From an uncultured Clostridia bacterium (GTDB lineage Bacteria > Bacillota > Clostridia > Lachnospirales > CAG-274), in NCBI GenBank assembly GCA_949948985.1, contig CATLIG010000001.1:1-64000 (forward strand): a stretch of DNA of 64,000 bases, in the 5' to 3' direction. Within the stretch, counting starts at the first letter, position 1. Each line of letters begins with the position of its first letter. The notes below the pieces were generated by a model, which made no database searches, was not told the DNA's origin, and was given only the letters and a program-made list of their open reading frames with translations. Shown in pieces: positions 57,228 to 64,000 of the stretch. Made by a program: the position numbers and the translations under genes.

Positions 57228-57315
57228 GGAGAAATACTCAAGTGGCTGAAGAGGCTCCCCTGCTAAGGGAGTAGGTCGTTCACGCGGCGCGAGGGTTCAA
57301 ATCCCTCTTTCTCCG
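57228..57315 (+). tRNA. tRNA-Ser (anticodon GCT)
   Basis: 88 bases. Acceptor stem GGAGAAA/TTTCTCC with discriminator G, anticodon stem CTCCC/GGGAG with loop CTGCTAA (anticodon GCT, codons AGC/AGT), a long variable arm typical of tRNA-Ser, and T-arm GAGGGTTCAAATCCCTC. CCA is not encoded. Confidence 0.97.
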
Positions 57316-57327
57316 TTTATTGTTTTA

Positions 57328-57367
57328 TTTCGGCTACATAGCTAAGCTATGTAGCCGAAATTTTTTT
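57328..57367 (+). terminator. Terminator of tRNA-Ser
   Basis: TTTCGGCTACATAGCT and its exact complement form a 16-base stem with almost no loop, followed by seven T residues. Confidence 0.95.
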
Positions 57368-57385
57368 ATTTCAAAACCTTAATAA

Positions 57386-57742
57386 TCAATTATCTCCTTT
57401 TCTCACACCTTTCACCTTTGAAATAAACACAAGGGCATCGTTAAGAGTATCGGCGGTTATTTCCTGACTAACCGCCTTTTTAATTACTTCCATATATCCC
57501 TCAAAAATATTATTAGGAATATTTTGTCTTATCGGCTCATATAAATCGCCCTCAGCAAGCCAGTCAAGACTTACCATAAAATAATCCGCGAGATTTTTAG
57601 CTGACTCTAAAGTTGGTTCTACTAAATTTCTTTCATACTTTGATATGGTAGACTTAGTAGTCCCCACAGCAGCAGCTATTTCATCCTGTGTTTTTTGTTT
57701 GCGTTTTCTGAGATAATTTATTTTATCTCCAAATGTGTTCAT
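57386..57742 (-). CDS. XRE-family helix-turn-helix regulator
   Basis: 118 residues, with AAGGAGGC upstream of the ATG. Cro/C1-type HTH at residues 7-62 (INYLRKRKQKTQDEIAAAVGTTKSTISKYERN and on). The C-terminal half (about 65-118) is helical and may be an oligomerisation domain. It is convergent with tRNA-Ser and sits near phage-type genes, so it could be a phage-derived repressor or an ordinary small regulator. Confidence 0.88.
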   Translation of the reverse strand: MNTFGDKINYLRKRKQKTQDEIAAAVGTTKSTISKYERNLVEPTLESAKNLADYFMVSLDWLAEGDLYEPIRQNIPNNIFEGYMEVIKKAVSQEITADTLNDALVFISKVKGVRKGDN

Positions 57743-57863
57743 ACTTACAGCCTCCTTGATTAAATTAAAGTAATGTCATAACCTTTTAAGTATAACAAAA
57801 CAAAAAAATAATTACATCTAAAAAATATTTATTTTTTTACCGTTGTCAACTTCATATAGCGTT

Positions 57864-58026
57864 TATAGTCAATCAACTTGAAAATGAGAAAAGGAGGCGA
57901 GCTAAAAATTATTTTTGCAAGGCGACGGAGGGAGAGCATAGCCGAATGCCTATGCCGACCGACGGCAACACGGCAAAAAGGATTTTTAGCCGCCGAACTT
58001 ACTTATTTTTAAGTTGATTGACTATA
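57864..58026. repeat. Repeat family A, complete copy (inverted relative to 49 kb)
   Basis: TATAGTCAATCAACTTGAAA at the left and, inverted, TATAGTCAATCAACTTAAAA at the right: 20-base terminal inverted repeats with one or two mismatches around a 163-base non-coding body. Best-preserved copy in the window. The rest of 57743-58317 is AT-rich, with no gene seen. Confidence 0.92.
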
Positions 58027-58317
58027 CATATAACAATACACAAATTTTTTAATACAAAACAAATAATTTCTCATAAATGTAAATTTATATATAATTATTA
58101 TAATATAAAATATCGTTTTGTAAACAAACTTGTTTCATTTAGATTAAATAATACTAAAAATATGTTGACAAGAATATCAGATAAGTATATAATTTTGTGT
58201 ATCATATATGAAACTAATATGAGTACATTAAGAAATTTTTTTAGTATAATATTAAAAATACGCTAAAAATTATAAGAAACATAAAAAATAGTGTGTAAAA
58301 AAAGAGGTGAATATTGT

Positions 58318-58659
58318 ATGGACAAAAAAATTTTATTATTAAAAAAAAAATTAATTTTTTTTCAGAAAAAACTCAACATCGCCGAAATGGAAATATTAAA
58401 CGGTAGACTTATAACTTATGATGAGTTAATTTCTAAATCAAAAATATCAAATCTTCGTAAAAAACTCAAAAACAATATTTCAAGCGAAGATGAAAGAGAG
58501 CTCATTGAAAAACAAATAAGATTTTTAACAGAAAACTGTACAGAAAAAAACAATTTCCAAAATACATATAAACTTCGGAGTTTTTTAAGAAAAGAAATAG
58601 ATAATATAAAAATAGAATTGATAGAATATGAAAATAAGCGCCGGGAGGTAAAGAAATGA
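58318..58659 (+). CDS. Small coiled-coil protein of unknown function
   Basis: 113 residues from the ATG at 58318, which follows GAGGTGAA. Lys/Glu/Ile-rich and predicted to be almost all helix (KKKLIFFQKKLNIAEMEI and on), with no signal peptide. Its stop overlaps the next start (ATGA). It is similar in style to small accessory genes in phage regions. I do not recognise a family. Confidence 0.7.
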   Translation: MDKKILLLKKKLIFFQKKLNIAEMEILNGRLITYDELISKSKISNLRKKLKNNISSEDERELIEKQIRFLTENCTEKNNFQNTYKLRSFLRKEIDNIKIELIEYENKRREVKK

Positions 58660-59135
58660 ATGAAATAAAAATATCCACCGATAAAATCAAACAGCTTTTG
58701 AGTATTTGGGGAAAAGCGGACAAAATTTGCCGTGAGAAAACAGAGCGTGTTTTTGAGTTGAAAAAATTGTGTAAAGAAACAGGCGATATACAAAGTAAAG
58801 AGCTGAACGGGCTTCCGTGTTCAAAAAATATGTTTTCACACATAGAAAACTCAGTAATAAAAACTATTGACATATATGAAAATACAATCCGCAGGCTTGA
58901 GAGAGATATTACAGAGATATTGTGTATAAAAGCTGATATAGACAGCTGGGTTTCGTTTTTGGAGTATGATGAGCAAAAGATACTTACTTTGCGTTATTGT
59001 GATGGATTGAGTTGGGATTACATTCCCGATATAGTTCATAAAAGCCGTATGCAGTGTTTTCGTATACATAATAAAGTTCTAAGACGTATAAATGAGGAAA
59101 AGCCGTGGAGTTTTCCTCCCACATTTCTGCGTTAA
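58656..59135 (+). CDS. Phage-type sigma-like transcriptional activator (RinA/DUF1492-like)
   Basis: 159 residues with GGGAGG upstream, overlapping the previous stop by 4 bases. A helical N-terminal half (about 1-95) is followed by a sigma-70 region 4-like HTH (about 100-145: LEYDEQKILTLRYCDGLSWDYIPDIVHKSRMQCFRIHNKVL). This is the layout of small late-gene activators (RinA/ArpU class) of Firmicute phages. No other phage gene is present, so it is a remnant or a domesticated regulator. Confidence 0.75.
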   Translation: MNEIKISTDKIKQLLSIWGKADKICREKTERVFELKKLCKETGDIQSKELNGLPCSKNMFSHIENSVIKTIDIYENTIRRLERDITEILCIKADIDSWVSFLEYDEQKILTLRYCDGLSWDYIPDIVHKSRMQCFRIHNKVLRRINEEKPWSFPPTFLR

Positions 59136-59231
59136 AATATCATACAGCGAAACATCAGACTTATCTTATAACTTGATGATTGACAAGGATTTTTCCCTAT
59201 AGTGGAAAAACCTTTGTCAATCGGTGTTACA

Positions 59232-59408
59232 TCAATCTATCTTTGTTTTTACAGCCTTTTCAAACTTTACCCGTGACAGCATAATAATATGACCGCAATT
59301 AAGGCATTTTATTTTAAAATCCGCTCCTGTTCTTAAAATAAGCCATTTATTTTCTCCGCAGGGGTGACCTTTTTTCATTACAACCACATCGTTCACATTA
59401 AAATCCAT
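59232..59408 (-). CDS. DUF951 small zinc-ribbon-like protein
   Basis: 58 residues from the ATG at 59406-59408, with AAGGAGGA upstream. The typical DUF951 pattern is present: NDVVVMKKGHPCGENKWLILRTGADFKIKCLNCGHIIMLSR, with one early Cys and a CxxC. Function unknown. It overlaps the 3' end of mscS by 11 bases and is surely cotranscribed with it. Confidence 0.88.
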   Translation of the reverse strand: MDFNVNDVVVMKKGHPCGENKWLILRTGADFKIKCLNCGHIIMLSRVKFEKAVKTKID

Positions 59409-60285
59409 AATCTTCCTCCTTTTTTTCCGTGCCTTTGTGAATAACAATCTGGGGATAAGGTATAGAAATACCTTCCTTATCAAATCTTATTTTAATAATG
59501 CGCCTTATTTCTCTTTCAATAGCCCAGTTTTCACCAATAGCCGAATCAGCGCTCACTCTTATCACAACCGCCGAATCAGCCAAATCCACGACTCCAAGCA
59601 CCTCAGGAGCTTTAAGAAGTCCGTTAATACTTTTTTGGTCAAATGCCTTGTTAAGCTCTTCTTTCATCACTCCAATCACATAATCAACATCTTCCTCATA
59701 AGCCACGGAAATATCAACAACTGCCCTGTTAAAACCTTTGGACATATTGGTTACAATTTTAATCTGTCCGTTTGGTATAATAAATAAGTTTCCGTCCGTA
59801 CTTCTTATTCTTGTTGTTCTTATGCCAATACCCTCGACAGTACCGCTGTATCCGTCAAGAGCAATCACATCGCCTACAGCGAATTGGTCTTCAATCAAAA
59901 TAAACATACCCATAATTATATCCTGAACAAGGCTTTGCGCGCCAAAAGCTATAGCAATACTTCCAACTCCGGCAACAGCTATAAATGACATAACATTAAC
60001 GCCAAAAATACTCAGAATCTGGCAAAAAGCAAAAAAGTAAATAACATATTTAATAGTACTTTTGCATACCGTTGTCAACGTTTTTGTTTTTCTTTCACTA
60101 AATCCTTTTCGTGAGTAAATAAGTTTTTTTATAATTCTGTTAAAAACGCCTATAAGTGCCGAAGAAACAACAATTACAAGTACGCACAGAGCTATTTTAA
60201 TCAAAACCGACACAATAGACTCAACAGAAATATATTTCATCAGTTCACTGCCAAATCCAAAAACCTCTGTCACTGTTTCTTCCAT
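59398..60285 (-). CDS. mscS: Small-conductance mechanosensitive channel (MscS family)
   Basis: 295 residues with GGAGGT upstream of the ATG. Three membrane helices: about 21-45, 75-97 and the pore helix about 98-130 with GVGSIAIAFGAQSLVQDIIMG (Gly/Ala packing typical of MscS). The cytoplasmic beta domain follows (VGDVIALDGYSGTVEGIGIRTTRIRSTDG) and the C-terminal alpha/beta vestibule. Releases solutes on hypo-osmotic shock. Length is normal for the family. Confidence 0.95.
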   Translation of the reverse strand: MEETVTEVFGFGSELMKYISVESIVSVLIKIALCVLVIVVSSALIGVFNRIIKKLIYSRKGFSERKTKTLTTVCKSTIKYVIYFFAFCQILSIFGVNVMSFIAVAGVGSIAIAFGAQSLVQDIIMGMFILIEDQFAVGDVIALDGYSGTVEGIGIRTTRIRSTDGNLFIIPNGQIKIVTNMSKGFNRAVVDISVAYEEDVDYVIGVMKEELNKAFDQKSINGLLKAPEVLGVVDLADSAVVIRVSADSAIGENWAIEREIRRIIKIRFDKEGISIPYPQIVIHKGTEKKEEDYGF

Positions 60286-60431
60286 AAATAAAAACCTCCT
60301 TAAACCGCAAATCTTTTACAAAAAAGGCAATAAAATTTTATAGATTGTCATAAATCGTTATTCCTTTTAATAATATCTTAAATAACTGTAAATATCAATA
60401 CCCAAAATAAAAATACGGAAATCAATTTTTA

Positions 60432-60652
60432 AAAACCGTGGGCTCTGCCCACACCCGTAAACCCTTTGAAAAGGGTTTAATCCTAAACTTTACAACGCAA
60501 AGCATTCGCTTTGCTGTTAATAATTCAAGTTATCGGCAATTTTGACTTTGCAATTTTTTTAATTTTTACCACTTATTTCATATTATCAACTTTAAAATTT
60601 TTTACCCCGATTTTTACAAAAAAGCGGGCGGGTTTAGGCAGCGCCCAAGGTC
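60432..60652. repeat. Repeat family D, full-length copy
   Basis: About 220 bases. Left end AAAACCGTGGGCTCTGCCCA; right end inverted starts AAGACCTTGGGCGCTGCCTA. It contains AAACCCTTTGAAAAGGGTTT and a CGATTTTTACAAAAAAGCGG hairpin. It fills the gap upstream of mscS. Confidence 0.8.
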
Positions 60653-60661
60653 TTAATAAAC

Positions 60662-60707
60662 AAAAAACCGATTAATTTTTACATTGTCAAAAATCAATCG
60701 GTTTTTT
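60662..60707 (-). terminator. Terminator of the acidic surface protein gene
   Basis: AAAAAACCGATT and AATCGGTTTTTT form a 12-base stem with T runs on both strands, 6 bases after the stop. Confidence 0.85.
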
Positions 60708-60712
60708 AAAAT

Positions 60713-62371
60713 TTATTCTTCTGTACTATTTTCCTCATCGTCCTCGAAAATTTCTTCAGTTTCTTCTGAGAAAACTTCATCATCAAAAAATTCTTCAATT
60801 TCCTCTTCATAAATTTCCTCGGATAACTCGTCATAAATCTCAGAATCTTCTTCGAGTGTTTCTTCTATAATATCTGCCTCAATATTTTCCTCGTCTTCCG
60901 GAGGTTCGTCCCCGCCGCCGGACTCTTCATCAAAAACAGTGTCACCGCTGTTATCGTCTTTTTCATTAACAATGGCTTTTTCGTCAATTTCAGGAGGGTC
61001 AAAAGAAGTATTTTTTTCCTTATTCTTTTCAGGTTCTTCAACCACAAGCTCTGACTTTTCATTAAGAATAGCCTCTGACTCTGTTATATCTCCTGTAAGT
61101 TTGCCGTTTTCAGAAGACTCTTTTTCCGTTTCAGGTTCATCTATATCTACACTTTCAGAAGTTTCCTCTGTACTTTCTTCTGAAGTTTCCTCTGTACTTT
61201 CTTCTGAAGTTTCCTCTGTACTTTCTTCTGAAGTTTCCTCTGTACTTTCTTCTGATGTTTCTTCTGTACTTTCTTCCGATGTTTCTTCTGTACTTTCTTC
61301 GGCTGACTCTTCCTCATCGGTATTTACATTTGTTTCTCCAGCGGAAATATCACTGCCCGAAGACCCGCCGCCGGAATTTCCGCCCTGTTGGTTTTCATCA
61401 TTTTCATTATATGAAAACTCTTCGGTTGTATTTTCTTCCGTCAAAACCACATCAATAGCGCTTCCCGATGAAACTCCTCCCGCGCCGCCGCCGGAAGACT
61501 CTCCATCATCAGCCATTTCCTCCAAAGCCTCGTCAAGCATTTCAAAATACTCATCGTTTAGTATATCTTCTGTAGTTTCTTCAGTTTCTTCTTCATAAAC
61601 ATCTGTTTCAGACTCAGACTCTGATTCTGTATCCGTTTCACTCTCTGTTTCAGACTCGGACTCTGATTCTGTATCCGTTTCGCTCTCTGTTTCATCTTCC
61701 GTTTCGTTTTCCGTATCAGGCTCATAATAATCCTGTCCGAAAGAAGTAGCTTCTGAATTTTCTTCCGTTTCAAGTCCCTCTTCCAATAATCTCTCATAAT
61801 CAGCCTTGCTGTATGTTATAAAGTAAGCGTTTATTTTTAAATCATTTTCGTTCCATTCCACATCAGGTGCAGCGTTAGCCGAGCCTATAAACTTAAATAC
61901 AGCCGTGTCATTTCCGCCCTCTGCTTCAAGATTAAATACTACGGCATTTTCATTTGGCTTATCTGTAATTACAAATTCCTGTTTAGAGGCATTTTCACTG
62001 CACAGTGCCTGCATATATAAAAGCTTTTTGCCGCTTTTTTCCATCATTTCCACCGTAATAGGCACTTCTGACGATTCAGAGTTTTCTTTATCATTAAATG
62101 TGTAGTGAATTGTTTTCATTATTACTACAACATCTTTTTTGCTGTGATTTTCAATATTAAAATTCTTTGAAATAACCGCGCTTGATTTTGCTTTTTCCGA
62201 TAAATAAACCTTAAAAGAAATGTCATAAGGTATAGTCACTGATAAAATATCCTCGTCCATTTTTTCAGCTATTTCCTTTTCACTGGAAAACACGGGTATT
62301 GCGCTCATAGACATACTTACAATCAGGGACATACACAATCCTGTAATTCTTCTCAAAATATTGTTTTTCAC
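60713..62371 (-). CDS. Extremely acidic secreted repeat protein
   Basis: 552 residues, starting at a GTG (62369-62371) after AAAGGAGG. Signal peptide (about 1-29). Residues 35-205 form a beta-rich domain with no family I can name. From about 210 the protein is Glu/Ser/Thr-rich: (E/T)SES blocks, a Gly/Ser-rich loop (about 290-360), then a perfect TSEESTEE repeat block, and a final 60 residues that are mostly Glu, Asp and Ile. The net charge is very negative. Nothing anchors it visibly (no LPxTG, SLH or membrane helix). Such tails may bind calcium or other cations at the cell surface. Function unknown. Confidence 0.8.
   Translation of the reverse strand: MKNNILRRITGLCMSLIVSMSMSAIPVFSSEKEIAEKMDEDILSVTIPYDISFKVYLSEKAKSSAVISKNFNIENHSKKDVVVIMKTIHYTFNDKENSESSEVPITVEMMEKSGKKLLYMQALCSENASKQEFVITDKPNENAVVFNLEAEGGNDTAVFKFIGSANAAPDVEWNENDLKINAYFITYSKADYERLLEEGLETEENSEATSFGQDYYEPDTENETEDETESETDTESESESETESETDTESESESETDVYEEETEETTEDILNDEYFEMLDEALEEMADDGESSGGGAGGVSSGSAIDVVLTEENTTEEFSYNENDENQQGGNSGGGSSGSDISAGETNVNTDEEESAEESTEETSEESTEETSEESTEETSEESTEETSEESTEETSEESTEETSESVDIDEPETEKESSENGKLTGDITESEAILNEKSELVVEEPEKNKEKNTSFDPPEIDEKAIVNEKDDNSGDTVFDEESGGGDEPPEDEENIEADIIEETLEEDSEIYDELSEEIYEEEIEEFFDDEVFSEETEEIFEDDEENSTEE
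61158..61301 (-). repeat. 24-base tandem repeat encoding a TSEESTEE block
   Basis: Six units of GAAGTTTCCTCTGTACTTTC plus 4 bases. The first four are nearly identical; the last two differ by a few bases. Each encodes eight residues, so unit loss or gain keeps the frame. Confidence 0.95.
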
Positions 62372-62513
62372 TTAAACGACCTCCTTTCATAAAATTCAGA
62401 CATATCCGTAATCTAAATTACTCAAAGCGTATCTGAAATAAATATATTAATTTTCGTTCAGATAATCCCTCAGTAATCTAAATTATTTCTCTCCCTTATA
62501 CTAAAAATTGAGA

Positions 62514-62539
62514 TTTCAGCAAGGAAAACCTTGCTGAAA
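62514..62539 (-). terminator. Terminator of the window-edge surface protein gene
   Basis: TTTCAGCAAGG / CCTTGCTGAAA perfect 11-base stem with a 4-base loop. The T stretch after it on the minus strand is short (TTTTT about 10 bases on), so it may be weaker than usual. Confidence 0.65.
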
Positions 62540-62601
62540 CCTCTTTATCTTTAGTATAGATTACAAAATACTATTATAACATATTATGTATTATAATATT
62601 A

Positions 62602-64000
62602 TTATGCGCAAGTTACCTCAACAGACCAAGTCTTGCCGTTAGTATCTTTTACATCTACTGTGAACTTCTTGCCTGAAGCAGTGTCAATACCTAAATCAGT
62701 GCCTTTCAAGAATGCTGCTTTAATAGTTACAGTACCTGCTGCTGTATCAAATGCACCCCATGATTTATTGTACCATATTGTACCTGATTTAAGAGTAGTT
62801 ACATCTTTACCGCCGATTACAAGATAAGCGTCAGACAATTTTTCTTTTGATACAGAACCTGGTGTAAGTGTAAGTACAAGATCTGCTGTACCAAAGGTTC
62901 CGGCTGCTGTAAATGCACCTTTTGTAGCAGCTGCTGATTTAATAGAACCTGCTGCTATATAGTCGTCTGTACCTGGAGTTGTTCCATTAAGGTTCTGAAC
63001 AAAACCTGTACCATTACCTGTACCGCCGTTTACATCAGCAGGAGTAGGATCTAATTTAGTTACAGTATATACTGCTTTACATCCTACAGCTTCAGTTGCG
63101 TTAGTACCTATATAATCTTTCCAGTCAGCGTCATCATTCATTTCACCTGTAATCATAAAAGCAGTATGAGTTGCTTTTGTTTTTACTAAGTTTTGTTTTG
63201 CTGTAGCTTTATCAGTTGCTGCGTCAACTGCGGCTTTTGCGGCTGTTGAAAGATTAGTAGTTCCTGCTTTGTACTCGTCTTTAGTAGCATTAAGGTCAAA
63301 AGGAACGCCGTAAGAATAATCTCCAGCCATTGTCATTTGTATTAAAGCTCCGTCGTTGTCAAATACCTGACCTGTTGAGTCAGCTGCATATACAACTTGT
63401 TTTTGTTTTGCTTTATCTGCTGCAGCTTCAGCAGAAGCGGTAGTTGAATCTTTAAAGTATTTAACCTCACCTTTCTTGCCAAAGTTGGTGTCAGTGCTGG
63501 TTGAATCCATAATATCAGTAGCAGCTCCGGTTGGTGTATTTATCAGGTTTTCTTCGTCTACCTGTATTTGGTCTGCGTCTACATTGAAGTTAAGTTTTAA
63601 TTCATTTCTAAGATTTTTTTCAGTACCATCCTCTTTATTTGTGTCATCTCCTACAGTTGTAACTGCATCAAGAAATACTGTTTTATCACCTTTTTTCACA
63701 ACTGTCTGAGCTGTAATGTCAATCTGTACATTGTTCATACCGTTGTTAGAGAAAACAAGTACACTCTTTCCTTTAACTGTACCTTTGTAGTATTTGCAAA
63801 GATTGTCATATACTTCCTGCTGTTTAAATTCGCTCTTAAACTTTGTCTTGTTACCATTTGCGGCATCAACCTCTAGGTCATCCCAAGCAACTGTTACTTT
63901 GTCAACACCCTCTGTAGCTCCACCAAAAGTTCCGCAGAATAAATATACATCACCTGATGCGCCTGTACCTGCAGCTGCTCCGGTAGAGTCTAAAAGTTTA
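62602..64000 (-). CDS. Abundant-type surface protein, partial at the window edge
   Basis: The frame stays open to the end of the window: 466 codons visible, with no start. An internal ATG at 63736-63738 is not the real start, because upstream codons continue as coding (GKSVLVFSNNG before it). Composition is Ala/Thr/Gly/Val-rich with regular beta-strand spacing. The C-terminal 95 residues look like an Ig-like domain (ADLVLTLTPGSVSKEKLSDAYLVIGGKDV and on), ending SVEVTCA. Uniform codon choice suggests high expression. An S-layer or other structural surface protein is plausible, but no anchoring module is seen here. Confidence 0.7.
   Translation of the reverse strand, partial: KLLDSTGAAAGTGASGDVYLFCGTFGGATEGVDKVTVAWDDLEVDAANGNKTKFKSEFKQQEVYDNLCKYYKGTVKGKSVLVFSNNGMNNVQIDITAQTVVKKGDKTVFLDAVTTVGDDTNKEDGTEKNLRNELKLNFNVDADQIQVDEENLINTPTGAATDIMDSTSTDTNFGKKGEVKYFKDSTTASAEAAADKAKQKQVVYAADSTGQVFDNDGALIQMTMAGDYSYGVPFDLNATKDEYKAGTTNLSTAAKAAVDAATDKATAKQNLVKTKATHTAFMITGEMNDDADWKDYIGTNATEAVGCKAVYTVTKLDPTPADVNGGTGNGTGFVQNLNGTTPGTDDYIAAGSIKSAAATKGAFTAAGTFGTADLVLTLTPGSVSKEKLSDAYLVIGGKDVTTLKSGTIWYNKSWGAFDTAAGTVTIKAAFLKGTDLGIDTASGKKFTVDVKDTNGKTWSVEVTCA

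Noticed and set aside
57228-57315. tRNA-Ser as a used attachment site
   Set aside because: No second copy of the tRNA 3' end was seen in the window and no integrase gene is present.
57864-58026. Family A repeat as a structured non-coding RNA gene
   Set aside because: Both orientations, TA-bounded terminal inverted repeats and nesting inside another repeat fit a mobile element better; no promoter is attached to the copies.

Overview
The window is AT-rich chromosomal DNA from a Gram-positive, anaerobic-type Firmicute (class Clostridia). The signs are strong AGGAGG-type ribosome binding sites, frequent TTG and GTG starts, a CIRCE-controlled groESL operon, a SAM-I riboswitch before metK, tRNA genes without an encoded CCA end, and sporulation- and cell-wall-type Firmicute genes (ylmC, yerC, dacF- and yabE-like). 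Several secreted pectin-active proteins with dockerin-like modules (a pectinesterase of 2528 residues, a PL1 pectate lyase, a small dockerin protein) plus a GH43 glycosidase suggest a gut plant-cell-wall degrader specialised on pectin, resembling Monoglobus-type organisms. That genus guess is inference from gene content only.

Layout. 1-2.7 kb: a short secreted protein that looks like a remnant of a larger pectin enzyme, and a GH43 glycosidase. 2.8-5.8 kb: a two-gene signalling operon, a PocR-sensor kinase-like protein without the usual phospho-acceptor His followed by a degenerate-GGDEF/intact-EAL phosphodiesterase. 6-17.8 kb: housekeeping genes (methyltransferase, ylmC, pcrA, yerC, groESL, an 8-oxoguanine glycosylase), with two tandem FlxA-like paralogs that share a sigma-28-like promoter. 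18-26.8 kb: leuS, a PHP phosphatase, a dockerin-like secreted protein, tadA, a MATE exporter, and metK with its riboswitch. 27.5-33 kb: a pectate lyase gene split by one in-frame TAA, hflX, and a decayed leucine-rich-repeat protein gene. 33-39 kb: a D-Ala-D-Ala carboxypeptidase, a znuA-znuC-znuB-CBS operon, a small lipoprotein and tRNA-Pro. 39.5-47.1 kb: the giant pectinesterase. 47.6-55.3 kb: asnS and a metG / FliB-like / tatD / yabE block. 55.5-60.3 kb: a diguanylate cyclase, tRNA-Ser, an XRE regulator, a phage-type activator pair, and mscS-DUF951. 60.7-64 kb: two probable surface proteins, one extremely acidic and repetitive, the other cut by the window edge.

Almost every longer intergenic space carries short, non-coding, inverted-repeat elements of at least four or five families. 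They resemble MITEs (miniature inverted-repeat elements) with TA-bounded ends. One family is nested inside another, and one abuts or supplies the stop codons of three genes. No transposase is present in the window.

The most interesting items are these elements, the nonsense-split pectate lyase, the unorthodox PocR/EAL signalling pair, the sigma-28-like promoters of the FlxA paralogs, and the multi-module pectinesterase with a long acidic tail.
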